64,000 nucleotides of DNA from Fagopyrum homotropicum. Its lineage: Eukaryota; Streptophyta; Magnoliopsida; Caryophyllales; Polygonaceae. The notes under the pieces were generated by a model. It worked only from the letters and a program-made list of their open reading frames with translations, did not search any database and was not told the origin of the DNA. The stretch is taken from NCBI GenBank assembly GCA_033239125.1, contig BSWB01000001.1:59625416-59689415 (forward strand), given 5' to 3'. Each line of letters begins with the position of its first letter. The stretch's first letter is position 1. Below are positions 1 through 10,908 of this stretch, piece after piece. The position numbers and the translations under genes were made by a program.

Positions 1-146
1 TTAATGATCCTTTGATGTTCACAGGCTCCCTTGGTTGAGTTGTGAAGTGTGAAGAGTAGTGAAAGAGCGAGCTTTGGTATTGTCGTTGTTCTATTGTCAT
101 CGAGAAGCCAACAGTAGCTTCTTTCGAAGATCCACCCCGCGCCTTT
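1..146. other. Flank left of Element 1, no gene seen
   Basis: No open frame is supported. Some short stretches (gaagtgtgaagag, gaaagagcgag) resemble the middle of the Element 1 LTR around 770-815. This may therefore be part of a related LTR into which Element 1 inserted. The five bases before the LTR (CCTTT) match the five after the distal LTR (CCTGC) only in the first three, so a target duplication is not convincing. Confidence 0.3.
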
Positions 147-356
147 TGTAAGAGCCTTAGTCCTTGGAGCCTAGGAGCCATGTTGAGCCTTAGTTGAGTC
201 CTAGTTGGACTCTGTCAGCCACCCCAGTGGACCCTATGAGCCACCCATGCGCCTCAGGTAAGCCGCCCCTGCGCATTGCCTGATCCGCTCATGCGGGATT
301 GTGCGGCTGCAACCACCTTTGTTGACCTCTTGACATTGCTTTTGGGATAGCTTCTT

Positions 357-363
357 ATATAAG
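357..363 (+). promoter_or_regulatory. TATA box of Element 1 5' LTR
   Basis: TATATAA is followed by a pyrimidine-rich transcribed leader. The same box is at 15955-15961 in the 3' LTR. It places the start of the R region near 390. Confidence 0.55.
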
Positions 364-1206
364 CTTCCTAACCTTCAGATGAAGGGTTTCTCCACTTCAT
401 TCCAGCTCCTTCATCTCCCTTACGTTCTTCTTCTCCTTCATCTTCTCCTCTTGATTCCTCTTTGATATTGTGAGAGAGTTTTTGTGAGTTTGTGTTGGTT
501 TTAAGCTTGGATGATCTTGAGCTTGTGACTAAGGTTGATGTAGTGTGTTGTTGTTGATGTTTTGAGGTGGTAAGGTGTGATGTAGCTCCTAGTTGCTGCT
601 TAGGGCTTCTGTGATAAGTTTTTCACCCCCATCCTTCTTCTTTCTTCCTTCTTGCTTCTTTCTTCCATTCTAGCTTAGGATCACAAGCTAGACTTGTGTT
701 GGATCCTTTCCTGGATGTTTTGATGATCCTATATGTTTATATATGTTTGTGTTATGATTTTTTGTGATGGAGAAGTGAAGAGATTCAAGAGAAAGAACGA
801 AGAGAAGTTGGGGCCAACCTTCTGCACATAAAGCCGCCCCTGCGCCTGACTGGTTCAGCGCCCCTGCGTCCTTTGTTTCCGTTGGTGCGTCCAGGGCATA
901 CCTTATTGGTATGATTCTTTCTTCATTTCCTTTAGCCTTGGCTTAGATGATAGCTCGGCTAGCTTGGTTAGGATGAGTTATATGTTGAAGATGTGCCTTA
1001 GGCACTTGTGTTGATGTTAAGGATATGCCTTAGGCATTTGTGAGCATGTTATGATCTTGAGGTTTAGATTGAGGTTGTAGGTTATGGTTATGGAAACGAG
1101 TCTCCTAACCCTTGCAGTATGTGATGTTGTGTGTCTTGCTATTGCAGGCGTTGATTACTTCCCCAAAGGGGAAGCTGTGACGTGGTATTGGATACGAGTA
1201 TTACAG

Positions 1207-1230
1207 GTAAGTCCATAGGACTTACTTAGC
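1207..1230 (+). promoter_or_regulatory. LTR stem-loop with 5' splice-site consensus (Element 1, 5' LTR)
   Basis: GTAAGTCC-ATA-GGACTTAC is a perfect 8-bp inverted repeat followed by TTAGC, and CAG precedes GTAAGT. The same structure is at 16831-16854 in the 3' LTR with one mismatch (GAACTTAC). See the finding on the shared hairpin. Confidence 0.6.
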
Positions 1231-1671
1231 ATTCAGTTATGGATTTGTGTGATTGTCATGGTTGTGTGTGTTCATATGATTGTGCATCTACAACTTAAAC
1301 TGGACTAGGACGAGCTTTTATTACATTAAATGGCCCAAGTGTATTATAACGGATCGTGACCACATATGCCTCCGCTCGAGCGTAGGAAGGGGTGCCTAGA
1401 AGCTAGTAACACAGGGGGGACGAGTGATGATCACCCCCATGCAAAACCCTTGTGTTAACGGGGGAAGGGACGAGGTTCTTTAGGTTCCTCGTGTCACAAA
1501 ATAAGTTGAATTAGGATGCGTGGGTTAGGATCTTTTGTATCTAATGTTTATGTTTGATGCTTTGTACTCCGCTTTGTGTTTGTAAACACTTTTGATGTAT
1601 CTTATACAGTTTTATGTATTTGGTTTTAATCTACTTGTGCCTTGTTGTAAGATCCAGTGAACTTGTAGTCA

Positions 1672-1705
1672 GGCTAGGGTCAGGATCCATTGTGAGATCC
1701 TAGCC
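1672..1705 (+). promoter_or_regulatory. U5 hairpin with CATTGTGA loop (Element 1, 5' LTR)
   Basis: GGATC (1683-1687) pairs with GATCC (1696-1700) around the loop CATTGTGA. The outer arm GGCTAG pairs with TAGCC across an internal bulge. It lies 40 bases from the LTR end and the primer site. The 3' LTR copy is at 17451-17484. Confidence 0.5.
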
Positions 1706-1749
1706 CAATGTAGCACTCCGAGTCCCGTGGATTTGGGGTATTACAGAGT

Positions 1750-1761
1750 TGGTATCAGAGC
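1750..1761 (+). promoter_or_regulatory. Primer binding site of Element 1 (tRNA-iMet type)
   Basis: TGGTATCAGAGC lies 4 bases after the LTR end. It is the usual plant LTR-retrotransposon site complementary to the 3' end of initiator methionine tRNA. Confidence 0.9.
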
Positions 1762-1925
1762 CTTAGGTTGACAACAATGGCACTTGCTATCTGCAATAAA
1801 GGTAGAGTGGATAAATAAACAAAACCCACATAGGTTCTGACTTTTGAAAAGGTTTTGGTTTTAAAGCGAGTAAAGATGTTTTGGGATAGTATGTACAGAA
1901 ACCATCACCCATCTGAGGATCTCGA

Positions 1926-1996
1926 CAGTATAGATATATATGTATATATATATATATATGTATGTATATATATATATATAGATAGATAGATAGATA
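1926..1996. repeat. TATA/GATA microsatellite
   Basis: Alternating TA with TATG interruptions runs into a (GATA)n tract in the Element 1 leader, between the primer site and gag. Confidence 0.8.
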
Positions 1997-2099
1997 TCTC
2001 TTATGTGTTGATGTGCATGCATGTACTATTAAGTATTATATATATATATACATATGGCCTATATATAGCCTTATAAGATTAGGTGTATATATTCTACAG

Positions 2100-2918
2100 A
2101 TGGCTCAGACTAGAGCAGTATCTGTAGTGGGACAAGGTGGGGGTACACCACCTCTTCCTCCAGTAGCGCTAAGTCAGGGACCAGTTTTCGCTGTTGTTCC
2201 ACCTATGGCAGAGGGCGAGTTTGAAGAGGTTGATCATGTCTTTATGAGTAGATCCGAGTCTCAAGAATACATGCGCCAAGTATACGAGGTTGTAATAGCG
2301 GGTCGACGTACACCGGACTTACCAACATCTACGAGATCAATTAAAGCTTCCGGATCAGAGAAGAAGAAATGGATTGAAGCAGTTAGTGGAAATGCCAAGA
2401 TGATGAATGTTGGACCAAGTTAGATTTCAGGACAATCAAGCGGTCCTTTGGCCATGAAGACGACTGACAAGGAACAACGGTGTTTTAATTGCGAGAAGTT
2501 AGGACACCGGCGAGCTGTGTGCCCAAAGACGCTAGTAACATGCTTCACGTGTGGTAAAGCAGGGCATAGAGCAAAATTTTTCCAACAGGGCAAGACGTTG
2601 CCTCTACAAGTTCCTTCGCGGGGTAAGGTCACTAAGGGTAGACAACGAAGATCGAGTTACCCTTCAGCTGTACGGGTTGCAAGGATGCGACGATTGTGCT
2701 TTAACTGTGGCTATCCAGATCATTTGAGCTCTGAGTGCCCCTTGGCACCAATAGCTTGCTTCACCTGTGGTGAACAAGGCCATCTGGCCCCTTTCTGTCA
2801 ACAAGGTGGTGTTGCGTCTCAGCAAGGCCTTCCTCTTTCTGTTGTAAAAAGAGTGGAAGTGGAGGCCATGGTGATGACCTCAGTGATACCTGAGGAGCAT
2901 AGATCCGAGCTTGAGTGA
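2100..2918 (+). pseudogene. Element 1 gag remnant with zinc knuckles
   Basis: The best start is the ATG at 2100 (MAQTRA, a usual opening for this gag class). The frame runs to a TAG at 2421-2423 and continues in the same frame to 2918. It encodes four knuckle-like units: CFNCEKLGHRRAVC, CFTCGKAGHRAKFF (last Cys lost to Phe), CFNCGYPDHLSSEC and CFTCGEQGHLAPFC. The conserved capsid-like gag domain expected before the knuckles is missing, so there has been an internal deletion. Two knuckle pairs where Element 3 has one pair suggests a local duplication. This is a dead copy of a nucleic-acid-packaging gag protein. Confidence 0.8.
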
Positions 2919-3039
2919 TGATATGCCATGGAACTGCTGACGTTAGCTGTTACATGTACCATTCTTATTAATGGTTTATCTAGTGGAGTTTTGTTTGTAA
3001 TGAGTGCTATGCACTTTTTGTCTTTCGATGCATGCGTTG

Positions 3040-4855
3040 ATAGTGGACTGTGGAAATAGTAAAAGGTAGACTTTCCTTTACAGGATTACCAGTTAGGGGT
3101 TTGAGGTATCCGTGCGATATGTGGTTGTCCCATTTATTCTGGGACTTGTGTATGGTTTGCAGACTTCTTTGTCATGCCGTAGGTGCATGAAGAAGTCATG
3201 ATGTGTATGGATTGGATGAATAGATTTTATGTTGTGTTAGATATTAGTAGGAAGACTATTATAGCCTTTAGTGAGATGGATTAAATAGAGGTCTTCCAAG
3301 GTTAAGGCCTTTGATGAGACGGGTTTGCCATCAGATCTGCACAACCAGCGAATTGATAGCACAAGGATGTGATGTCTTCTGGTGTTACACCATGAAGGAG
3401 TGAGATAGTCTAATATTGGAAGGTATTTTAGTGGTTTATGAGCTTATAGACGTGTTACTGAACCGTCTAGTTGCCGTCCCATCGGAGATTGGACACTGTA
3501 GCGAGTTGAAGTATGATATGAAACTGGTTGGGAAGGCCCATATCATATGACGCATGTTAAGATGTTGTAATTGATGACTTGAAGAGTTGGCTGAGACGGG
3601 CTTTCTTCACCCTAGTGTATTAAATGCCTCGTATTGACGACCTGATGGGTCAGCTTCAAGTAGCAATGGTATTTCTCAAGATTGACTTACGCTCGAGTTA
3701 TCACCAATTGAGGAAAAGAGAGCAGAATGTGCGTGAGACGGCATTTCGGACTCGGTATGGCCACTACAAGTTTGTAGTGATGCCATTCGGGCTCACGAAC
3801 ATGCCCGTTGTCTTTAGGGAGTTGATGAATGATATATTCATCGACTTTTTGGATCAGTTTGTGATGGTCTTTGTAAACGATGTCCTAGGGTACTCTCGTA
3901 GTAGAGAGGAACATGCAGGACATCTGAGGACAGTAATGCGAGTTGTATGAAATAGAAAACTGTATGTCAAGTCTCTAAGTGCGAGTTCTGGATGCTGGAA
4001 GTAGGATTTCTAGGTCATGTTGCTTCTACTGATGGGATCAAAATTGATTCAGTAAAGAGCGAGTCTGTAACAATGTGGACGACACCGACGAATGTCAAGG
4101 TAGTGCGTAGCCTCCTTGGCTTAGCCGCTTTCTACCAACGGTTTGTGGAGGGATTCTCTGTGATTGCTGTCCACTTACCAGCCTGTTAAAGAAGACTATC
4201 CGGTTTGTATGGTCCGAGCAGTGCACTCAGGGTGAGGAGCTAAAGAGGTGGTTGACTTTCGCCCCTGTTTTGGCACAGCCGGAGGGCACAAAAGATTTTG
4301 TAATTCCCAGTGACGTATTCGAGCTGAGCTTGGAATGTATTCCGATGCAGTGTGGCAGAGTGGTAGCGTGTGCGTCTCGACAGTCAAAGACGTATGAGGA
4401 GAACTTCCCGACTCATAATCTGGAGTTGGCAGCGGCAATTCATGCTTTGAAGATCTGGAGACATTACCAGTAAGGTGCTACATGTCAGATCTTCACAGAC
4501 CATAAGAGTCTGAAGTACATTTCCACACAACGGGAATTGAATAACCGCCAATGTCGATGGTTTGAGTTGATCAAGGACTTTGACTTTGAGATTTTATATC
4601 ATCCTGGCAAGGCGAATGTAGTAGCTGACGCCGTGAGCAGGAAGACGCCTCGAGAGAAGGCAATTGTCAGACTTATTGTACAACCTCAACTTCAGAGAGA
4701 TCTAGCCTGGCTAGAGATGGACATCTAGTATCCTGATGAGGATGCCCAGTTGGTTGCATTAGAGGTTCTATCTGGTCTGTTGGATGAGATCCAAAAGAAG
4801 CAGGGGACCTGCCTGACCTTGACGAGGATTAGAGAGAGGATGTCTCGTGGTGAGG
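3040..4855 (+). pseudogene. Element 1 pol, 5' part: protease, RT and RNase H remnants
   Basis: A protease tail is visible near 3180-3280 (CMDWMN, matching GMDWM in Element 3). RT is readable at 3624-3950 and, in another frame, at 3992-4189: PRIDDLMGQLQ, KIDLRSSYHQL, FRTRYGHYKFVVMPFGLTN. The catalytic box reads FVNDVLGYS instead of FIDDILVYS, so the first catalytic Asp is Asn. RNase H follows at 4252-4473 and, after a TAA, in frame to 4728: APVLAQPEGT, NFPTHNLELAAA, TDHKSLKYI. The RNase H box SDAS has become SDVF. The reading stops at 4855, where Element 2 inserted, and resumes at 14059. Several frameshifts and stops make it non-functional. Confidence 0.85.
4851..4855 (+). repeat. Target site duplication of Element 2, left copy
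   Basis: TGAGG immediately precedes the Element 2 LTR and is repeated exactly at 14054-14058. Confidence 0.95.
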
Positions 4856-6567
4856 TGTAACGCTCCAAATTTTGGCGCCTTTTTGATTTTTATTTTCCAA
4901 CTTCTATCGGTATTTTATTAGATTAAATATTTTATTTAAAGTATTTTTACGACTTAAAAAAATAGCTTTCCGAGTATATTCATATTTTAGGTTAACTTTC
5001 GGAAACGTTCGGAAAATCTTCCCGATTTGGAAATTCCGTTCCGATCATTTAATCGAGTTTTGCCCTATTCCCTTTTTCTCTATCCTTTATTCTTTTTCTT
5101 TTCTCCTTCTTTTTCCTTCTTTTTTCTTTTCTTCTTGTCTTCTTCTGCCGTGTCTTTTGCGGTTGGTGAGAAGCTGCTGCAGCTCTTCCGCCTGGGCTAG
5201 GGCGCTGCAGGCTACCCGACCCCTCGTTCACCCGTCTGCAACGGCTTGCGACCGGCCAGGCGTCCCTTCGCCTCCCTCCTGTGAATCTGTGATGACTACC
5301 CCCCAAAGCAACTGCCCTCATCGATCTCTCCCACTCTTGTCACCATCTCGTACCAAAATCTCTCGATTCACCCTTCTCCCTCTCTTATCCTTCTGGGCAG
5401 CAATTGGCAGTGCAACGCCACCAGGAGGTCCACCGGGCGAGCAGTAGCTGCCTCGCCTCCGCCCTAAGCCACCTGTGTCGCCGACGTAGTGAGTCGCCGC
5501 CATCTCCCCTTCCTTTTTCTTTCTTCGCTGCTCTGTGTAACACCCTGTCTTCCCTAATTATGTGTAGCAACTGCCGGAATTTGGAGTCACCTCCTCCCCG
5601 CTCTGCTGCCGAAGACGCCACCAGTGGAGCCGCCCGCCTGCACCGACGCCGGCCTTAGTCCCTTCCTCCGGCGCAACCACCAGAATCCCCTTCCCTGAGT
5701 TTCTTCCATCGCGTTCAATTAGGTTGAAGAAGAGGATCTTTGGGTTATTCCGATTTTGGCCCTCTCTTTACTGTTATTACACTTGGTGCCCTATTTTTCT
5801 GGATAATTGCAGTGGTGAACCTAGACTTTTGGAAATAAACTATTATGCCCCTACAGAATGTTGTTAAATATTTGAGCCATAGTTTTATTGCAGTTTTGAC
5901 CGAACTCTTTAGCAAATTATCGATGATGCCCTTGGTGTCTAATTGTGATTTATGGCTCAAAATTTTAATTACGGTTTACAATCAAGTTCTTGATTTTTGT
6001 TATGTTTCCGCCCCGGAAGAAATATTGTTGGGTTTTTAACGTTGGCCTTTGGAAAAAGAGTTTTAACTTGAGTTATATATATATATATACATATTTTTAA
6101 AATCAAATTTAGCATACAAAGCTAAATTTCCTTAACTTTGGTTTTAGGTCCGGAAGCGGCCGTTATAGACCAACGAATCCAATCTCGACGTCCTTAGATC
6201 ATCTTCACCCTTGGATTGTGTGTGAGTACCTTCTTCCTCGATTTAGTTATGTTTAGTGGTAGAATCATGCTAGGTTGGATCTAGCATAACTTAGGGAAAA
6301 TGCCAAGTAGTGGCCTTGAACCGTGTATGGTTGTTGGATAGTTTGTGAGATTTTGTCGAGTTATGTTTGGTGCGGTCTTAGGACGATCTTCGAGATTAGG
6401 AGTTGGACCTAGCATGCTAGGGTGTGACCTCATATAGGTTTTGGGAGACTAGAAGCCTGAGGCTTATAGCTTATCGGTTAGTTATTGATTATCGTGCCTT
6501 GTCTTGAACAGGCTTCGGTTATATTCTTTCGGAGAGTGTTATCGGTTTCGGTTAGCTTTGAGACGAG

Positions 6568-6590
6568 GTAAGTCCTCGGACTTACTTAGC
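6568..6590 (+). promoter_or_regulatory. LTR stem-loop with 5' splice-site consensus (Element 2, 5' LTR)
   Basis: GTAAGTCCTCGGACTTAC (stem GTAAGTC/GACTTAC, loop CTCG) is preceded by GAG and followed by TTAGC. An identical copy is at 13221-13243 in the 3' LTR. Confidence 0.6.
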
Positions 6591-7023
6591 CGCTTCTATG
6601 CCTTATTTGGATGTATACGGTGGTGTGTGTTTACCGCTTTTAAGCATGAAAATGGTATTAGGATTTACTTGACCTTATTTATTGGCCCATCGTTACTACT
6701 ATTATTATTATCGGGCGGTGACATCACCGCTCAGTTTCCCGAGGGAGACTGGGGGGATCTTTGCGACCAGGCCATACACGGTATGCGGGCGGGCTTCTGC
6801 ATCACTCCCTCAGGGTATACGGGTTGGGCGCCGCCACACTCCTGTTGGTTACACGGGAACAGAGGCAAGAGTTATAAGACTCTTGTGTCACACTTGAAAC
6901 AAATGAATTAGATATGGAATAACCTAAAAAGATATATTTGGAATGAATGTTCATGTTGTGTGCCTTGTGTTCTCATGTATGTGTTTGTGCCATATTATTC
7001 TTATAATGCATAGAATGTGAGCT

Positions 7024-7048
7024 AACGGTTTAAAACCGTTTTGTGTAG
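7024..7048 (+). promoter_or_regulatory. AACGGTTT palindrome and acceptor-like TAG (Element 2, 5' LTR)
   Basis: AACGGTTTAAAACCGTT is a perfect hairpin followed by TTGTGTAG/ATG, which looks like a 3' splice site. Counterparts are at 17200 (Element 1 3' LTR), 18273 (fragment), about 19690 (solo LTR, minus strand) and 49385 and 57271 (Element 3). Confidence 0.45.
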
Positions 7049-7329
7049 ATGTCTTGCAGGTTAGGGATGCCGCCGAGTGAGGTGGAGGAGTGGCCAGCCG
7101 AGTGGTCTCCGTACATTATAGGACGGGGACATTTTTGGGGTTTTTCCTTTGTTGTCGGATTATATCTTGTTGCACGTTTGGACTTCTTTACTTTTGTGTC
7201 GTTTTGAGGACTCGGCTGAGTTTCCAACTTGTATCCCTTCCTTCTTTCTTTGCATACATTACAAACTACTTTGAGTTTTATGCCTTTAACTTGTGCCTTG
7301 TAGGAAAGGTCCGGTGAGATTGTTGTCAG

Positions 7330-7368
7330 GCTAAGGGTCGGGACCCATTGTGTGGTCTCGCCCTTAGC
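7330..7368 (+). promoter_or_regulatory. U5 hairpin with CATTGTGT loop (Element 2, 5' LTR)
   Basis: GCTAAGGG pairs with CCCTTAGC and GGACC with GGTCT, around the loop CATTGTGT. The 3' LTR copy (13983-14021) has one mismatch in the outer stem (CCCGTAGC). Confidence 0.5.
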
Positions 7369-7403
7369 ATTCCGATATCCCGCGGATTCGGGGTGTTACA
7401 AAG

Positions 7404-7415
7404 TGGTATCAGAGC
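7404..7415 (+). promoter_or_regulatory. Primer binding site of Element 2 (tRNA-iMet type)
   Basis: TGGTATCAGAGC lies 3 bases after the 5' LTR. Confidence 0.9.
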
Positions 7416-7831
7416 CCTAGGTTGACAACAATGGCACTCGCAACCTTCTAAAGGCCGAATGAGGAATAAACAGAACCCCTCGGGTTCTGACTTTTCGTTT
7501 TCAAAATTCATATGCATGAGTCGGGATTGGGTTAGAATGTACGGGACCTCCACTCCTCACGCAAACCTCGGCGACGTAGATTTCTGGACTTGATGTATAC
7601 TCATAGTTGCATAGCTCTATATATATATATATATGGCCTTAGGATGTTTCTGGGACTTGTATGTACTTAGATATACATGTGACCTTAGGATGTTTGGGCT
7701 TTTATGCCTTGTTTGTACCATGGATTTCGGCTTCTTACTTATCATGCTTTAATAAGTCTTCGTCATATAATACTATAAGTACGACATACACATCAAATTA
7801 ATTACTCCTAAATAAACGCGAACGATACCAG

Positions 7832-9442
7832 ATGGCACGTACGAGAGCGACCGCTTTTGTAGGACCCGTCCGGGGTAGAGCACCACTTCCTCCTACCGTC
7901 CCGAGACGAGGGCGAGTAGGGAGACCTCCAGGTATAAGAGGTCGGGGACGTATCCTCATTGCGGACCCACCCGCTGTGGATCCACTAGTAGCTGAGATTC
8001 CTGTAGAGGACGTAGCAGAGAGTGTCATTCCCGAGGGAAGGGAAAGGACACTTGTGAGGTCTGGAGCGCGTAGTTCCTCTTCTGCTAGGACCGGTGGAGC
8101 ATCGATTAGGGCTACCGTGTTCGAGGATTATGTACGTCGAGTCGAGGAGGCGTATAGGACTGGAGCACCACCTCCAGCACCATCGGCACCTGCACCTACA
8201 CCTGCACCTGCACCCGCGAGATCGGCTGAGGTCTCACAGAGGGTTACACAGACTAGGGTCGTACCCGAGATTGTTACACCAGCAGTAGTTATACCCGCAC
8301 CGGTTGTAGAGATTGCTAGGGCTGGAGACGGGTTGAGGTCTCCTGGACCTGATTCTTAGTTGAAGGCTTTCAACCAGCAACACGTACCTTACTTTGACGG
8401 GAAGGTAGGGTTAGAGGTCGAGCATTGGATCGGGCATGTGGAGACAACACTTGAGGCGATCCGTTGCCCAGAGGAGAGGCAGGTAGAGGTGGTCCAGACA
8501 TTGTTTAGAGAACAGGCCCACTACTGGTGGAGGTCGGTACGAGGAGGTGTGACTAGGATGGACCAGTTGCTGAGACTTGTTAGAGAGACTTTTTGCCCAG
8601 ATTCGTTAAGGAGAGACCGAGTCCAGGATTTCTTAGAGGCTGGGTTTGAGGACGTCCCAGTTATCGATGCGATCCGACGTTTCAGAGCGGAGTTGGCTTT
8701 GCTGGGGCCCGCCGCACCTCCGGCAGACCAACATGTATATCTCTTTTCTAGGAGATTGAGGGAGTCTACTTGGGCATACCTTGCAGGATTCCGTTGTGAG
8801 TCTTTGGCCGAGTACCAGGACCGAGCCTCGGCATACGAGAGAGACAGACTGGGAGCTAGGAGAGGGGCGCAGTCCGGAGGACCGGACAAGCGTCAGAGGA
8901 CTGGACCCACTGGTTTGGGGGCAGGAGCCTCAGGACAGGGCTGTGGTGCGGCTCAGGGACGTACAGGACATCCACCTGCTACTCAGGCGCCAGGCAGAGG
9001 GAGACAGTGTTTCAACTACGGAGGAGATGATCATCTTAGGCCCGATTGCAGGAAGCCTCCAGTGACGTGCTTCTCTTGTGGTCAGACGGGCCACAGGGCA
9101 GCATTTTGTAGACGGGGTGGGGCACCGTCACAGTAGGGGTCTTCACCTGCTAGCGGGGCAGGTAGAGGACAGAGGCCACCTCAGTTTCCGGCTCAGGGTT
9201 TTCAGCAGAGAGGTCAGAGTCAGTCTCGTACACAGGGATCAGCTCAGGGACAGGGCCGAGGTAGAGGCCGTGGTGGAGGCACCCAGGAGTCGGGAGGCAC
9301 TCAGGCCAGGGTTTTTGAGTTGAGGAGCGCCGTTGATCCAGCAGCGCCGGACACTACAGGTAATATTCGGACTCATGGCTTCCCTTTCAGGGTATTATAT
9401 GATACGGGTGCTACACCCTTCTTTATTTCGATGATTTTGTAG
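7832..9442 (+). pseudogene. Element 2 gag with start of protease, broken by TAG codons
   Basis: A single frame opens at ATG 7832 (MARTRATAF) and stays aligned to 9442. It is interrupted by TAG at 8357-8359, 9134-9136 and 9440-9442. Order: Pro/Ala-rich N-terminus, capsid-like gag region after the first TAG (FDGKVGLEVEHWIGHVETTL, YWWRSVRGG), zinc knuckles (CFNYGGDDHLRPDC with one Cys changed to Tyr, then CFSCGQTGHRAAFC), a Gly/Gln-rich linker, and a protease start (LYDTGATPFF) cut by the third TAG. Each TAG sits where related elements could carry CAG (Gln), which fits C-to-T decay. No complete gag can be made without readthrough. Confidence 0.8.
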
Positions 9443-9963
9443 CTAGGTTGTCCTTATTTACAATAGAGGGGAGACCCTTCTTCATAGGGCTACCCGATAG
9501 GAGGGTAAGGTTAGTGGTACCCGAAAGGTACCCGGTTGTCCCATTCGTTGGGAAAACCGTACTGGGGTAGCCGACTTCTATGTCATGCACCTAGTGCATG
9601 AAGAAGTCATCTTAGGGATAGATGAGAAGGACCGCCATCAAGCTGCTTTGGACGTCAGACGGAGGACCGCAACGATCTCCACGGGAACGAGACCTGAGGC
9701 TTCTTTTGTTGTCGTACAAGGAAGAATACATAAGGAGGGAGTATGGTATGCTGGAACCGTTATAGGACTATTCGTGGAATACCAGGAGATGCACAAGGTG
9801 ACCAACAAGAGTGGAGAAGGCCGAAGTTGTGAAGCCGGATGTCGACTTGAGATATCCGGGGAGTATATGAAAGATTAAGATTTGAACCCTTATGGTCGGA
9901 TTGATATTTCACCTACTTGAAGGAATGATACAAGCATATGAAGAATACGAGTGTTGGGATTTC

Positions 9964-9987
9964 AAAAAAAAAAAAAAAAAAAAAAAA
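9964..9987. repeat. Poly(A) run of 24
   Basis: This is an uninterrupted A tract inside the Element 2 interior. It could be the tail of a tiny retroposed insert, but no flanking duplication was recognised. Confidence 0.9.
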
Positions 9988-10908
9988 GATGAGGTCAATT
10001 GTTTGGAAGCACGGTTAAGCCCTGTAGTTGGACCCTTCTGGTTGCACATAAGTGAAAAAGCTTAGAAGATTTTCCTTATCACCATTCCTTAGAGGCGGGG
10101 TAGATCTTTGGTATCATGACCACCTGTCAAGTGTAAATGCAAGGTTGTGTTGATTACTACGTTGTAGGACGGAAAAGAAAAGACGAAATCCGAGATACCC
10201 CGGAGTCCCAATACGCCAGAATGTGGATTTTTCCACTAAGGTTAAGCTCGACTCATTTCCGATATCTAAGGCGCCGTACGAAATGACACTTATGAAGAGT
10301 CATGAGTTGGAGAAGCAAGAGAAGGAGCAATTGTAAGAACTTATTGAAAAAGAGTTCATTAGAATTAGTGAAATGCTATGGAGAACTCTGAATGTTATCT
10401 TCAACTCTTGATTTGAAGTTGTTATGAAGAACACCAATGCGGAAGGAGAGACAATTATCGCCGTTTATACATTGATTTTTATAAGGCGCGCAAGATGAAA
10501 ATGAAGGACCGATATCCCTTACAACGAATGGGAGATCTACTCGAACAACTGCAAGGGTCGTAGTCCCTTCTAAGATTAAGTTAAGATTTTCTTGTCACTG
10601 TTTGATAATAGAGTTTTGAGAGTTAAAGAGGAGATTTATAGGTACAACTGTTTTGATTTGCTTGGAGGAATGATGGGTTTGAAGTGTACAAGTGATTCTT
10701 CAAGACAAGGCCTTGATCAAGTATTGAGGAACGATGTAAAAGTAATAGCATACGGGTCTCGATAGTAGAAGCGGTGTGATGTAAAGTACTTCCTTCATCA
10801 CTTACAATTTATAACAAGAATTTTGGAAACGTAACATCAAAGTTTGGTTTGACAAGAACTAAAGCCAACGTTGTGAGCTGGAAGTTCGATCTTCTTTGTT
10901 AGAGGCAA

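Larger units (their letters stand above)
147..1745 (+). repeat. Element 1 5' LTR
   Basis: It starts TGTAAGAGCC and ends GGGGTATTACA directly before the primer site. A TATATAA box lies at 357-363. Relative to the 3' LTR it lacks about 200 bp after TTGAATTA (near 1514), and it has about 45 bp around 1415-1460 that the 3' LTR lacks. It carries the GTAAGTCC/GGACTTAC stem-loop at 1207-1225 and the CATTGTGA-loop hairpin at 1672-1705. Confidence 0.9.
4856..7400 (+). repeat. Element 2 5' LTR
   Basis: It runs from TGTAACGCTCC to GTGTTACA. It contains a GC-rich, pyrimidine-rich part (5060-5720), the GTAAGTCC hairpin (6568-6585), the AACGGTTT palindrome (7024-7040) and the CATTGTGT-loop hairpin (7330-7368). 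A 52-bp stretch at about 5998-6049 is absent from the 3' LTR and is bordered by TTTG repeats. The short open frames inside (for example 5157-5447, 6504-6911) recur in both LTRs and are not considered genes. Confidence 0.93.

Noticed and set aside
5157..5658. GC-rich overlapping open frames on both strands (also 11848-12349)
   Set aside because: These are the pyrimidine-rich, GC-rich part of the Element 2 LTR, with no start context or family; duplicated only because LTRs are.
6504..6911. 135-codon open frame repeated at 13157-13564
   Set aside because: It lies inside both Element 2 LTRs, matches no protein, and overlaps the conserved hairpins; its recurrence is due to LTR duplication.
8357..8359. 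Programmed TAG readthrough between gag parts of Element 2
   Set aside because: The TAG falls inside gag, before the capsid-like domain, and two more TAGs follow, so mutation is simpler than programmed recoding.
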